NCBI GenBank assembly: GCA_963740055.1
Contig: CAVUCL010000001.1
Location: 744,001-808,000 of the forward strand
From: WHSW01 sp963740055
GTDB lineage: Bacteria; Actinomycetota; Thermoleophilia; Solirubrobacterales; 70-9
Direction of reading: 5' to 3'
DNA: 64,000 bases
The position numbers and the translations under genes are program-made. Position 1 is the first letter of the stretch. Each line of letters opens with the position of its first letter. The notes beneath the pieces were generated by a model. The model did not search any database, was not told where the DNA came from, and saw nothing but the letters and a program-made list of their open reading frames with translations. This document shows positions 37,034-45,883 of this stretch, in pieces.

Positions 37034-38776
37034 TCAGGTGCCGCAGACGCGCAGCACCTCGGCGATCGAGGTGACCCCGCGGCGGACCTTCTCGAGTCCG
37101 TCGTCGCGCAGGGTGCTCATCCCGGCGGCGCGGGCGGCGGCGCCGATCTCGTCGGCGGTGCCCTTGCGCAGGATCAACGAGCGGATCTGGTCGTCGAACG
37201 CGAGCACCTCGTAGAGCCCGATCCGGCCGCGGTAGCCGCTGTCCTTGCAACGCACGCAGCCGCCCGGCTCGTAGGCGACGAAGCCGGTGGTGGTAGGCGC
37301 GAACCCGTTCATCGCCACCTGCTCGGGGCTGATCTCGATCGGGCGGCGGCACTCGTCGCAGAGCCTGCGCACGAGGCGCTGGGCGACGATGCACTCGATT
37401 CCGGAGGCGACCAGGAACGGCTCGATCCCCATCTCGATCAGGCGCGCGGGCGCCATCGGGGCGCTGTTGGTGTGCAGGGTGGTGAGCACCAGGTGCCCGG
37501 TCAGCGCGAGCTCGATCGCGGTCCGCGCGGTCTCGCTGTCGCGCACCTCGCCGACCATGAGCACGTCGGGGTCGCAACGGATCATCGAGCGCAGGCCCGC
37601 GGCGAAGGAGAGCCCGGCTTTGACGTTGACCTGAACCTGCTTCACGCCGTCGAGCTCGTACTCGGCCGGGTCCTCGATGCTGATCAGCGTCCGCTCGGGG
37701 TTGTTGACCTCGTTCAGCGCCGCGTACAGCGTCGTCGACTTCCCGGCTCCGGTCGGCCCGGTGACCAGCACCGCGCCGTGGATCCGGCTCAGGCTGCGGC
37801 GAAGCAGGTCGCGGTCGGCGTCCTCGAGCCCGAGCTCGCCGAGCGTCATCACGACGCGGCTCTTGTCGAGAATCCTCATCACCACCGACTCGCCGCCGCG
37901 CACCGGCAGCGTCGCGACGCGGATGTCGACGTGACGGTCGTCGATGGTGATCCCGAGGCGGCCGTCCTGAGGCAGCCGGCGCTCGGCGATGTCGAGCTCG
38001 GCCATGATCTTGATCCTCGAGATCAGGCCGGGCGCGAGCCGGCGGGGGACGGTGGTCGAGTCGATGACGACACCGTCGATCCGCATCCGGACGCGGATCT
38101 CGCCCCCGTTGGGCTCGAAGTGGATGTCCGAGGCGCCGCGCTGGACCGCGTCGGCGATCACCGAGCGGACGAGCTTGACGACCGGCGCGTCGGCGGCCGA
38201 GTCGCGCAGGTCGGCGATGTCCGGGACCTCTTCCTCCTCGGGCTCGAGCTCGTCCTCGGCGATTGACTGGTCGAGCCGGGTGAGCTGGCCGATCAGGCCA
38301 TCGATGTCCTCGGGCGAGGAGATCGCCTGGCGGACCTCGTAGCCGGTCCTCAGGGCGATGTCGTCGAGCCCGATTACGTTCGAGGGGTCGGCGGTCGCGA
38401 CGAGGATCGTCTGCTCGTTGACGAACGCGATCGGGATCGCGCAGTAGCGCCGTGCCTCGTTCGCGTTCACGAGGTTGGCGGCGCCGTGGTCGATCGCGTA
38501 CCGGCTCAGGTCGACATAGTCGAGCCCGTTGCGCTGGGCGAGGGCCTCGGCGAGCTGGTTCGAGTCGATCACCCCGGTCTCGATCAGGGCCTCGCCGATC
38601 CGCACCCTGCGCTCGCGCGAGTAGGCGACCGCGACCTCGACCTGCTCGCGGGTCGCGTGCCCGAGCTCGGTGACGACGTCGCCGAGCCGGCGCTTCGTGG
38701 TCGCCGCGGCGGGCGCCGCCGGGACGTGACCGGGAGCGTGCCCGTTTTGGGCAGGCTCGATCTGAAGTTCACTCAT
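37034..38776 (-). CDS. GspE/PilB-family secretion or pilus assembly ATPase
   Basis: 580 residues. An N-terminal T2SSE/MshEN domain (LGDVVTELGHATREQVEVAV ... QRNGLDYVDLSRYAI) precedes the ATPase: Walker A GPTGAGKST at ~340-348, Asp box VRDSETARTAIELALTGH, and the zinc-binding CDEC...CVRC near the C-terminus. Such ATPases power type IV pilus or type II secretion assembly. No pilin, PilC or PilT gene lies in the window, so its partners are elsewhere. AGAGGT precedes ATG 38776. Confidence 0.92.
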   Translation of the reverse strand: MSELQIEPAQNGHAPGHVPAAPAAATTKRRLGDVVTELGHATREQVEVAVAYSRERRVRIGEALIETGVIDSNQLAEALAQRNGLDYVDLSRYAIDHGAANLVNANEARRYCAIPIAFVNEQTILVATADPSNVIGLDDIALRTGYEVRQAISSPEDIDGLIGQLTRLDQSIAEDELEPEEEEVPDIADLRDSAADAPVVKLVRSVIADAVQRGASDIHFEPNGGEIRVRMRIDGVVIDSTTVPRRLAPGLISRIKIMAELDIAERRLPQDGRLGITIDDRHVDIRVATLPVRGGESVVMRILDKSRVVMTLGELGLEDADRDLLRRSLSRIHGAVLVTGPTGAGKSTTLYAALNEVNNPERTLISIEDPAEYELDGVKQVQVNVKAGLSFAAGLRSMIRCDPDVLMVGEVRDSETARTAIELALTGHLVLTTLHTNSAPMAPARLIEMGIEPFLVASGIECIVAQRLVRRLCDECRRPIEISPEQVAMNGFAPTTTGFVAYEPGGCVRCKDSGYRGRIGLYEVLAFDDQIRSLILRKGTADEIGAAARAAGMSTLRDDGLEKVRRGVTSIAEVLRVCGT

Positions 38777-38839
38777 GAGACCTCTATCGGCAGCGAGGCC
38801 GCCGGGATCAAGTCCGAACCGCGACGCGGTGGTTTCCCG

Positions 38840-39256
38840 CTAGGCGATGCGCTCGAGCGCGGCCAGCGACTGCTCGAGCCAGCGCCGGAAGTAGAGCCGG
38901 CCGATGGTCGCGTCGAGGATCCGGTTCGAGGTCCCGACCGGGTCCATCCCGAACTCGACCTCGACGAAGGTGTCGCCCCGGGCCTCGGTCAGCAGCCAGC
39001 GGGCGTAGGTGCCGGTGGTCTCGCAGCGCATGTCGATCCGGTGCAAGTCCTCGATCCCCTCGATTCGCATGGTCGTCGTGTGCTCGCCCGTGGCGCTGCG
39101 CGTCACCTGGGCGTAGTTGTCGCCCTGGTCGAACGACTCGCCGCGGACCTCGACCACCCGCGGCCACCACTCCGGATGGCGCTGCGGATCGCCGACCAGC
39201 TCCCAGATTCGCGACGGGGGAGCGGCGATCAGCGCTTGGCTGCGGCAGGCGGACAT
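38840..39256 (-). CDS. SRPBCC-family (START-like) protein
   Basis: A 138-residue START/Bet v1-like protein: QALIAAPPSRIWELVGDPQRHPEWWPRV is the standard polyketide-cyclase/dehydrase start, and the C-terminal amphipathic helix is YFRRWLEQSLAALERI. It probably binds a hydrophobic ligand or lipid. Its start faces the cupredoxin-like gene at 39361. Confidence 0.8.
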   Translation of the reverse strand: MSACRSQALIAAPPSRIWELVGDPQRHPEWWPRVVEVRGESFDQGDNYAQVTRSATGEHTTTMRIEGIEDLHRIDMRCETTGTYARWLLTEARGDTFVEVEFGMDPVGTSNRILDATIGRLYFRRWLEQSLAALERIA

Positions 39257-39360
39257 CCGGCTCGCCGCCGAGTCTCGCACGACCACCGGCACAACCGTCG
39301 TCGCGTCCGCCGGCAGCGGTTAGGGTCGCCGGACCCCCTCTCAGAAACGGAGCCCAGACA

Positions 39361-39849
39361 GTGCCTGAAAACAGACCCCTCACCCGCACCCGGCGCCTGC
39401 TCGTCGTTCTTCTGGCGGCAAGCGGACTGACGCTCGGGATCGCCGCCTGCGGCGACGACGACGATTCCGACGAGGCCTCGACCGAGGAGGCCGCGGCGCC
39501 GGTCGACGAGGTGACCCTGACCGCGACCGAGTACGAGTTCGAGCTCTCCGACACCCCGACCGCCGACACGAAGACGGTCAGCTTCCAGAACGATGGCGAG
39601 GAGCCGCACGTGCTGATCTTCGCCAAGATCAACGAGGGCTTCACCACCGAGGACGCGATCAAGCTCGAGGGCGAGAAGGGCTCCGCCGAGATCGTCGGTC
39701 AGAGCGAGGCGGCGCCGGGCGCCACCGAGAAGGTCGCGATCAAGGACACGCTCGGCGCGGGTTCCTACGCGATGCTCTGCCCGCTGCAGACCAAGGACGG
39801 CGAGGCCCACTACGACCTCGGCCAGCTCCAGGAGTTCGACGTCGAGTAA
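39361..39849 (+). CDS. Cupredoxin-like lipoprotein
   Basis: 162 residues. A lipoprotein signal (LLVVLLAASGLTLGIAACGDDDD, lipobox Cys near residue 30) and an acidic linker precede a blue-copper-like beta sandwich (VTLTATEYEFELSD, VSFQNDGEEPHVLIF). Possible copper ligands are His in EEPHVL and Cys/His in LCPLQTKDGEAH. The usual axial Met is not obvious, so copper binding is uncertain. GTG 39361 starts it. It may be a periplasm-side electron carrier or copper-binding protein. Confidence 0.75.
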   Translation: MPENRPLTRTRRLLVVLLAASGLTLGIAACGDDDDSDEASTEEAAAPVDEVTLTATEYEFELSDTPTADTKTVSFQNDGEEPHVLIFAKINEGFTTEDAIKLEGEKGSAEIVGQSEAAPGATEKVAIKDTLGAGSYAMLCPLQTKDGEAHYDLGQLQEFDVE

Positions 39850-39852
39850 CGC

Positions 39853-41958
39853 TCAGCGCGCCGCGGCCCGGTTGCCGAAGCGATCGGCGACCGGGCCCGC
39901 GTCAGCGCGCTTGGCCGCGGGGTCGAGCGGCGCCCGCGCCGGGCGCCAGGTCAGGTCGCGGTTCTCGATCGCCGCCGGGTAGCGCAGGCCGCCGGCGGCG
40001 ACCCGCAGCGCCCGCGAGCGCCGGACCGCGAACGGCCTCGAGCGCAGCCTGTACCGGCGGCCGGTGATCAGGAAGCGGTGGCGCCCGAGGCGCTGGCGAA
40101 ACGTCGGCTCCCAGAGCGCCTCGTAGCCACCCTCGTCGTCCACGGTCCACAGCGTCTGCAGGCCGAGATCGGAGTCGATCGTGCGCCAGCCGCCGTCGCC
40201 ACGGCGCTGGATCCGCACGAAGGCGCGGTCGAGCGGGCGGTCGGCGCCTCGCGGCGCCCCGCTCCAGCGAAACGACGCCCGCTCCATCCGTCGTACCCCG
40301 CGCGGCTGGGAGAGCGCGGTGGCGCTGCCCGCCCCGCCCGGGAACGGACCCGCGTCGTCGGAGACGCCGTTGCGGAAGTCGTGCGGGTCCGGGGCCGGGG
40401 CGGGGTCGCCGCTGACCATCGCCCGCAGCAGCTCGACCAGGCGCTCCTCGACGAAGACGGAGGTCGCGCGGCCGAACAGCGTCGAGCCGCCCTCGTAGTG
40501 CTGGCGGTCGTACTCCTGCGGCGTGACCAGGTACTGGATGAAGTCGTTGGCGAGCCCGGAGATCACGATCCGGCGCACGCCCGAGCCGGCGACGGCGTCG
40601 CGCGCGGTCGCCTTCAGCCGGCTGCCCATGCCGGCGCTCATCTCGCCCGGCACGGTGATGATCGCCCGGTCGGCGATCCGGACCGTGGTCAGCGGCACCG
40701 AGTCGGGAAAGGTGCCCTCGGTGTCGGCGACCGCCTGGATCTTCACCCCCTGCGGGCCGCCGCTGTCGGGTTGGCGGTAGCCCTCGAACGGGACCCCGGT
40801 CTCGTCATAGAGCGGACCGCGGTTCTCCTCGGAGCCGGTGATGAAGGGCAGGCCGACGACCGCGCGGTCGTCGACCGGCCCGTCCGCGGTCTCGCGCCCG
40901 CAGAAGCAGGAGACGGTCCAGCGGGTCCGCACCTGCGCCCGCCGCGCCATCCGCTTACCGGCGCGCCGCCACGCCCGCAGGAAGGCGCGCGACTCGCGCC
41001 GGCCGACGTCGGTGGCGCCCGCGGGGCCGCTCCAGCGCAGCCCTGCGGTCATGTCGCCCTCGTCGGAGTTGCCGTACGCGTTGACGACCTCCTGGCCGCG
41101 CGGGACGCGCCCGCGGCGGCGGATCGTGGCCTCGGCGAGGCGCGCGGCCGCCGCGTGGTGGTCGGCGTTGTAGTAGGGGAAGTCGGGCTTGACCACGGTG
41201 CCGTGGTTCGCGAACGTGGACCAGATCCCGATCGGCACTCGCCGGCCTCGAGCGAGCTTGTCGACCCGGAGCACGTTGACCTCGGGATCGATCGTGTGGC
41301 GGGCGCCCTCGGGGTCCTCGGCGGCGGCCCCCTGCCCGTACTCGCGCTCGAGCTCGTGGTTCGCGAGGTGGGCCTCGACCGAGCGGTTCTCGGTCACCCC
41401 CCAGAGCTTCGTCTGCCCCCAGCCTGCGACGGCCCGGTCGCGGTCGCGGTCGGCGCGCGCGATCGCCTTCGCCAGTCGCTTGACCAGGAACGTGTAGAGC
41501 TGCTCGTCGGCGGGGGTGCCGACCTCGAACTCGGTCGGGGTCGTCGACGTCGGCGCGACCGTGTTGAACGCCGGGTAGTTGGCGTAGCCGGCGGGCGCCG
41601 AGTGGGTATGGGAGGCGGAGATGACGATGTTGTCCTCGCCGAAGCCCCGCCGGCCGAGGCGCTCGGCGACGTCGGCGACCAGCCCGGCGGGGACGAAGCC
41701 GAGGTCGGCGGCGACCAGCGCGACCTTGTGGCGGCCCTGCTCGAGTACCAGCGCGCGCGCGAACAAGCGCGTGAACTGACCGGCCGCCTGGGCGTCGGAA
41801 CGCACCCAGCCCATCAGGTAGTAGCCGGTCGGCGGGGTGATGTCGGCGCGCCCGGCGCCCGCCTCGAGGCCCGCGGACGCCGGCGCGGGGCCGGCGAGCG
41901 CCAGCGTCCCGGCGGCGAGCACCGCACCGAGGAGGGATCGCCGTGGCGCCGGTCGCAT
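39853..41958 (-). CDS. Neutral/alkaline ceramidase-like secreted protein
   Basis: 701 residues with a signal peptide (LLGAVLAAGTLALAGPAPASA). It is a neutral ceramidase-family protein: ADITPPTGYYLMGW start, zinc-site regions SASHTHSAPAGY and FANHGT, VPGEMSAGMG, and the C-terminal LANDFIQYLVTPQEYDRQHYEGG. Known enzymes have a nucleophile Ser in GDVSPN; here the aligned segment is GDMTAG, so Thr may take its place. It lacks close partners and could cleave ceramide-like or other amides outside the cell. The C-terminal ~130 residues form an extra beta-rich part. Confidence 0.82.
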   Translation of the reverse strand: MRPAPRRSLLGAVLAAGTLALAGPAPASAGLEAGAGRADITPPTGYYLMGWVRSDAQAAGQFTRLFARALVLEQGRHKVALVAADLGFVPAGLVADVAERLGRRGFGEDNIVISASHTHSAPAGYANYPAFNTVAPTSTTPTEFEVGTPADEQLYTFLVKRLAKAIARADRDRDRAVAGWGQTKLWGVTENRSVEAHLANHELEREYGQGAAAEDPEGARHTIDPEVNVLRVDKLARGRRVPIGIWSTFANHGTVVKPDFPYYNADHHAAAARLAEATIRRRGRVPRGQEVVNAYGNSDEGDMTAGLRWSGPAGATDVGRRESRAFLRAWRRAGKRMARRAQVRTRWTVSCFCGRETADGPVDDRAVVGLPFITGSEENRGPLYDETGVPFEGYRQPDSGGPQGVKIQAVADTEGTFPDSVPLTTVRIADRAIITVPGEMSAGMGSRLKATARDAVAGSGVRRIVISGLANDFIQYLVTPQEYDRQHYEGGSTLFGRATSVFVEERLVELLRAMVSGDPAPAPDPHDFRNGVSDDAGPFPGGAGSATALSQPRGVRRMERASFRWSGAPRGADRPLDRAFVRIQRRGDGGWRTIDSDLGLQTLWTVDDEGGYEALWEPTFRQRLGRHRFLITGRRYRLRSRPFAVRRSRALRVAAGGLRYPAAIENRDLTWRPARAPLDPAAKRADAGPVADRFGNRAAAR

Positions 41959-42005
41959 CGCCCGGCGAAATCTAGGAGCCGCGCGAGCCCGACGCGCCGG
42001 TTGGT

Positions 42006-42033
42006 CCCGGGGCGGCGCCGGTGCCGCCCCGGG
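42006..42033. terminator. 11-bp GC hairpin
   Basis: A stem CCCGGGGCGGC/GCCGCCCCGGG with a 6-base loop lies seven bases past the stop of the minus-strand gene at 42041 and upstream of the ceramidase-like gene. It is a likely terminator for the former. Confidence 0.55.
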
Positions 42034-42040
42034 GGCTGTC

Positions 42041-42343
42041 TCAGGCGGCGGCGTCGCCGAGTGGCTCGAGTCGCTCGGACTTCGGGTCGACGCGGTAGGC
42101 GACGCCCGGTTCGAGCTCCTCTTCGGCGACCGAGAGCGCACGCAGGCCGTCCTTGCGGCCGGTCGCCTCGGCGGCGACCCCGAGCGCCTGCTCGGCCATC
42201 TGTTTGTGGTCGGGGACCTCGGCGTCGGGGAGGAAGACCTCCTTGTGGCCATGGACCACCTCGCCGCTCTCCCCGTCGTAGATGAGGAAGGCGTGGGTCT
42301 GGACGCCCTCCTGGTACTCCGTTCTCTGTGGCTTCTCGCTCAC
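42041..42343 (-). CDS. Hypothetical protein, 100 residues
   Basis: A soluble acidic protein starting GTG-SEKPQRTEYQEGVQTHAFLIYDGESGEVVHGHKEVFLPDAEVPDHKQMAEQAL. GTG 42343 is preceded by AAAGGGAA. It has no recognised domain; the HKEVFLPD and GVAYRVDPKSERL segments suggest a compact alpha/beta fold. It lies 20 bases downstream of the 42364 gene on the same strand and is probably co-transcribed. Confidence 0.6.
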   Translation of the reverse strand: MSEKPQRTEYQEGVQTHAFLIYDGESGEVVHGHKEVFLPDAEVPDHKQMAEQALGVAAEATGRKDGLRALSVAEEELEPGVAYRVDPKSERLEPLGDAAA

Positions 42344-42363
42344 GGGTTCCCTTTCTCGACGTC

Positions 42364-42666
42364 CTAGTGGAAGTAGACCTTGCAGTTGACGTCCGCGAAC
42401 GCTCGCTGGACCTCGACCGCGAACGTGACCGTCGCGCAGTTGGCGAGGAACCGGATCGGGGCTCCGTTGATGCCCCAGTTCTGGCTCATCCCGCTCATCG
42501 GGCCGCCTATGTAGCTGGCCGCCCAGACCGCCGTCTTCACGTGTCGCGGGTCGCCCCACGAGCTCGCGTACTTCGCGATCGAGACCTCGGCGCTCACCGT
42601 CTGGCCGCCGACCCCGTTGACCGTCGTCGTCCACATGAACGGGCTGCCGCCGGTGACCGCCCACAT
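42364..42666 (-). CDS. Hypothetical beta-rich protein, 100 residues
   Basis: It starts MWAVTGGSPFMWTTTVNGVGGQTVSAEVSIAKYASSW, Gly/Ser/Thr/Trp-rich with predicted beta strands and two Cys near the end (LANCATVTF, VNCKVYFH). There is no signal peptide or TM. The amino-acid make-up is unlike its neighbours. I do not recognise the family; it may function with the 42041 gene. Confidence 0.55.
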   Translation of the reverse strand: MWAVTGGSPFMWTTTVNGVGGQTVSAEVSIAKYASSWGDPRHVKTAVWAASYIGGPMSGMSQNWGINGAPIRFLANCATVTFAVEVQRAFADVNCKVYFH

Positions 42667-42790
42667 ACCTGTCCACCAAAGCGCTTTGATCGTCCGCCTC
42701 CAGTCTGCGCGATGTCCCCTTCGCGCCGATCATCCGCGGGGTCCGGGCGCGGCGCAAGAGGGTTGGACGGATAGGCCGAGGGTGCGCTCG

Positions 42791-43486
42791 TCAGCCGGTG
42801 CGCGGCTCGATCAGCAGCCCTCGCGCGACGGCGAGCGGCTCGCCGGCGGCGGAGAGCACCGCGGCGCCGGCGTGGAGCTTGCGCCCGTCGGCCTCGATCG
42901 GCCACGCGATCACGACCTGCTCCTCGCCGGCGATCACCGGGGCGTCGATCCGCGCCGCCATCCGGGCGAGCACCCCCATTCCCAGCTCGCGGCCGAGGTA
43001 GGCGGCGAAGAAGGTCGGGCAGTCGAGGACCGCCCAGACGAACTCGGGCTCGACCGCGCCGGAGGCGTCGGCGGTCCACGGCTGCGGCGTCCACGGCGAG
43101 GCGACCAGCTCGCGACCCTCGACCTCGCCGGCGAACACCTCGAACGCGTCCTCCCGCGCCCGCCCGCAGACGAAGCAGCGGCTGAAGAGCCCGTCGGCGA
43201 GGCCGCGATAGCGGGTCGCCGCGTCGCGTGCCTCGGCGACGCTCACCGGGTCGGGGACCTCGGCCTCGATCGTCCCCACGGCGCGGGCCTCGGCGACCGT
43301 CTCCTCGCCGTCGAGCAGCCGCACCGACCCGTCCGCCTCGCGGCTGATCGCGAGCGGGGTGTCGAGTGGCACCGGCCGTCGCAGGCTTACCTCCGCGGTC
43401 CCGTCGACGTACTGGGCGACTGCGCCCGAGCTGTAGCCGCCGTTGCCGCTCTCGAGCGGGCCGTTGAAGCGGCGGGGGATCGTCAC
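42791..43486 (-). CDS. Hotdog-like (thioesterase-type) hypothetical protein
   Basis: About 231 residues. The N-terminal TIPRRFNGPLESGNGGYSSGAVAQ and AEVSLRRPVPLDTPL resemble the first half of acyl-CoA thioesterase-like hotdog domains, and a second half follows a central FSRCFVCGRAR segment. A double-hotdog thioesterase is likely, but the catalytic residue is not certain. GTG 43486 or an in-frame TTG at 43498 may be the start. Confidence 0.6.
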   Translation of the reverse strand: MTIPRRFNGPLESGNGGYSSGAVAQYVDGTAEVSLRRPVPLDTPLAISREADGSVRLLDGEETVAEARAVGTIEAEVPDPVSVAEARDAATRYRGLADGLFSRCFVCGRAREDAFEVFAGEVEGRELVASPWTPQPWTADASGAVEPEFVWAVLDCPTFFAAYLGRELGMGVLARMAARIDAPVIAGEEQVVIAWPIEADGRKLHAGAAVLSAAGEPLAVARGLLIEPRTG

Positions 43487-43509
43487 CGACTCGGGCAACG
43501 CGGTCGCCG

Positions 43510-43905
43510 CTATACGCCCTCGGGCTGTGTGCGGCCCTCGCCGTAGTCGGGGATCTGCTGTACCGCCCAGCCGTTGCCGTCGGGGTCGGCGAAGAAGACG
43601 AACCGGCCCCAGGGGAAGTCTTGGATCTCGGAGACCTCGACCCCGCGGCCGGCGAGCTCGTCGCGCGCCGCCTCGATCTCCTCGACGACGAGCTGCAGCC
43701 CCTCGAGCGAGCCCGGCTCCATCTCGGTGATCCCCTCGCCGATCGAAATCGAGCAGCCCGAGCCCGGCGGGGTGAGCTGGACGAAGCGCAGGCCCTCCTC
43801 GACCGTGACGTCGTTATCGACGGCGAAGCCTGCCTTGGCGTAGAAGTCCTTCGCCCGGTCGACGTCGGCGACCGGCACCGGGATCAGCTCGAGCTTGAAG
43901 TCCAT
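43510..43905 (-). CDS. VOC-family (glyoxalase-like) protein
   Basis: 131 residues: LELIPVPVADVDRAKDFYAKAGFAVDND, FVQLTPPGSGCSISIG and FFADPDGNGWAVQQIP show one full VOC fold. No His is seen at the first metal-ligand position (IPVPVADVD), so it may bind ligand without the usual metal set. The ORF is intact, in contrast to the other VOC gene at 4181. Confidence 0.85.
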   Translation of the reverse strand: MDFKLELIPVPVADVDRAKDFYAKAGFAVDNDVTVEEGLRFVQLTPPGSGCSISIGEGITEMEPGSLEGLQLVVEEIEAARDELAGRGVEVSEIQDFPWGRFVFFADPDGNGWAVQQIPDYGEGRTQPEGV

Positions 43906-44002
43906 CGGCTCGAGTCTATCCCCGCGATCGCGGCGGTTGCGATCGCCCCGGCCGGCGACTAGGGTCGGTTCGAGGCGGGCGTTTCGCGATCAAGGAGGAC
44001 AG

Positions 44003-44296
44003 ATGTACGCACGCGTCGCAAGGTTCACCGGCGCCAGCCGCGAGTCGATCGAGCAGAACGTCGCCGGGATTCGCGAGCGGGCCGGCAGCGGCCCGCCGGA
44101 GGGAGTGCCCGCCGTCGGTTTCCGGCTGCTCGCCGACGAGGCCAACGGCACGGTGATCGCGATCGGCTTCTTCGAGACCGAGGAGGACATGCGCAAGGGC
44201 GACGAGACGCTGAACACGATGACCCCGCCGACCGGCGACATGGGCTCGCGGGCCTCGGTCGACCTCTGCGAGGTGAAGTTCCAGATCGACACCTGA
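44003..44296 (+). CDS. Dimeric alpha-beta-barrel (ABM-like) small protein
   Basis: 97 residues starting MYARVARFTGASRESIEQNV, with strand-helix-strand organisation and FRLLADEANGTVIAIGFFETEEDMRKGDETL. This fits a ferredoxin-like stress-responsive or monooxygenase-like fold. GGAGG is 4 bases upstream of ATG 44003. The function is unknown. Confidence 0.7.
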   Translation: MYARVARFTGASRESIEQNVAGIRERAGSGPPEGVPAVGFRLLADEANGTVIAIGFFETEEDMRKGDETLNTMTPPTGDMGSRASVDLCEVKFQIDT

Positions 44297-44316
44297 GCGC
44301 CGGCGACAACTCGCGA

Positions 44317-44796
44317 TCACAGCTGCTCGACCAGCGCCGCGAGTAACAGGCCGAAGGCGGCCCAGGTGGCGGCCGCCCGGATCCAGTTCAGGGTGAAGTA
44401 GCGTTCCCGGACCTGCTCCCACCCGGCCGGCGGTGCGTCGGGATCCCACCCGAGGATGACGTCGTAGTTGGGCTCGGCAAGGCGATTCGAGACCAGCAGC
44501 GGGCCGGCGATCGTGAGCCCGAGCCCGATCGCGGTCAGCGCGACGACTGTGCCCTCGGTCGAGCCGTCGAAGGCGATCAGCGCGACGGTCGGCGCGATCA
44601 CCATCCCGGCGACCTCGATGTAGTTGAACGGCGCCCGCCGCGCGACCGGCAGGAACGCTCCCATGAACTCCCGGTACTGCGGCCCCGACATTCCGCGCAT
44701 CACCGGGTGCAGGACCGTGTTCAGCATCGCGAACAGGCCCGACCAGAGCCCGGTGAAGACGACACTCGCAATCAGGCTCCACTCCTCGAGTTCCAT
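44317..44796 (-). CDS. DUF1772-like integral membrane protein
   Basis: 159 residues with four hydrophobic segments: SLIASVVFTGLWSGLFAML, YIEVAGMVIAPTVALIAF, VVALTAIGLGLTIAGPLL, and AAATWAAFGLLLAALV. The NWIRAAATW end motif matches the DUF1772/anthrone-oxygenase-like family. AAGGAGG precedes ATG 44796, so the longer frame is rejected. The role is unknown. Confidence 0.78.
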   Translation of the reverse strand: MELEEWSLIASVVFTGLWSGLFAMLNTVLHPVMRGMSGPQYREFMGAFLPVARRAPFNYIEVAGMVIAPTVALIAFDGSTEGTVVALTAIGLGLTIAGPLLVSNRLAEPNYDVILGWDPDAPPAGWEQVRERYFTLNWIRAAATWAAFGLLLAALVEQL

Positions 44797-44882
44797 CTCG
44801 CAGCCTCCTTGCTCTTGGCGTCCAGGCGTCGATGTGACCGTATCGCCCCGCGAAGGCGCGATCGACGACACTGTGGGCTGAA

Positions 44883-45500
44883 ATGGGTTTCTACGGCGAT
44901 CACGTCCTGCCCCGAATCATCAACGTCGCCTGCGGGATGAAGTCGAGCGATCCCCTGCGCGAGCGCGTCTGCGACGGGCTCGAGGGCGAGGTGGTCGAGA
45001 TCGGGTTCGGCTCGGGGCTCAACACCCCGTTCTACCCGGCATCGGTGAGCCGCGTCGCAGCGGTGGAGCCGGCCGACGTCGGCTGGAAGCTGGCCGCCAA
45101 ACGCCTACGGGCCGCGAGCACCCCGGTCGAACGATCGGGCCTCGACGGGCAGTCGCTGCCGTTCGAGAGCGACAGCTTCGACACCGCGCTCTCGACCTGG
45201 ACGATGTGCACGATCCCCGATATCGAGCAGGCGCTGGGCGAACTTCGGCGCGTGCTCAAGCCCGGCGGCACTCTGCGCTTCGTCGAGCACGGCTTGGCGC
45301 CCGACGAGGGCGTGCGCCGCTGGCAGCATCGCCTCGAGCCGATGCAGAAGCGGGTCTTCGGAGGCTGTCACCTGACCCGCGAGATCCCCGACCTGCTCCG
45401 CGAAGCCGGGTTCGAGATCACCGAGCTCGACGTCTTCTACGAGGATGGCGCGCCCAAGTTCCTCGCAGCCCAATCGCTCGGCAGCGCCGTTTCGCCCTGA
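44883..45500 (+). CDS. Class I SAM-dependent methyltransferase
   Basis: 205 residues. The SAM motif VVEIGFGSGLNTPFY, the acidic loop AVEPAD, SLPFESDSFDTALSTWTMC and LKPGGTLRFVEHG identify a UbiE/Methyltransf_11-type enzyme. The substrate is unknown. The gene and those after it to 50.9 kb use visibly more A/T-ending codons than the rest of the window. Confidence 0.88.
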   Translation: MGFYGDHVLPRIINVACGMKSSDPLRERVCDGLEGEVVEIGFGSGLNTPFYPASVSRVAAVEPADVGWKLAAKRLRAASTPVERSGLDGQSLPFESDSFDTALSTWTMCTIPDIEQALGELRRVLKPGGTLRFVEHGLAPDEGVRRWQHRLEPMQKRVFGGCHLTREIPDLLREAGFEITELDVFYEDGAPKFLAAQSLGSAVSP

Positions 45501-45512
45501 CTCCGGCGACGC

Positions 45513-45779
45513 CTAGGTCGCGGCGACGAGCATTACAAGGGTGTCGCCCCGGACCCCGTCCTCCGACATGGCGGTGGCGGCCTCCTCGCTCTGGAGCGCG
45601 GCCATGACACGGTCCATGTCAGGGATCTCCATCAGCACGGCGGCGCGCTCCGGGTTCTCCGGATCCACGAACTCGCGGATGCCGGTGACGCCCAGCGGTC
45701 CGAAGAACTTCTCGCGATTATCGGACGCAAGCCAGTGGTCCTTGTCATCGATCTCGTGATACGCGATTACGGTCGGCAT
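45513..45779 (-). CDS. Hypothetical small alpha/beta protein, 88 residues
   Basis: It starts MPTVIAYHEIDDKDHWLASDNREKFFGPLGVTGIREFVDPENPERAAVLMEIPDMDRVMAAL, which fits a ferredoxin-like/ABM fold. GGGGAG precedes ATG 45779; the longer frame starting inside the palindrome at 45860 is rejected. It is divergent from the TetR gene and could be under its control. Confidence 0.6.
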   Translation of the reverse strand: MPTVIAYHEIDDKDHWLASDNREKFFGPLGVTGIREFVDPENPERAAVLMEIPDMDRVMAALQSEEAATAMSEDGVRGDTLVMLVAAT

Positions 45780-45844
45780 GAAGCGCTCCCCTGCATGAAT
45801 CGACGGCGGTTGTCGAGACCAACATACTGCTGAGCGGTGATAGT

Positions 45845-45860
45845 TTGAACGGCGGTTCAA
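45845..45860. promoter_or_regulatory. Palindromic operator candidate for the adjacent TetR
   Basis: A perfect inverted repeat TTGAAC-GGCG-GTTCAA lies between the divergent starts of the 88-residue protein and the TetR gene, 23 bases before the TetR GTG. This is the usual location for autoregulation of a TetR-led operon. Confidence 0.6.
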
Positions 45861-45883
45861 CGTTCGTGCGAGGAGAGACCGGT

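Noticed and set aside
45845..45883. TTG start of the TetR gene at 45845
   Set aside because: It lies inside the operator palindrome and lacks a ribosome-binding site; GTG 45884 has AGGAGAG upstream.
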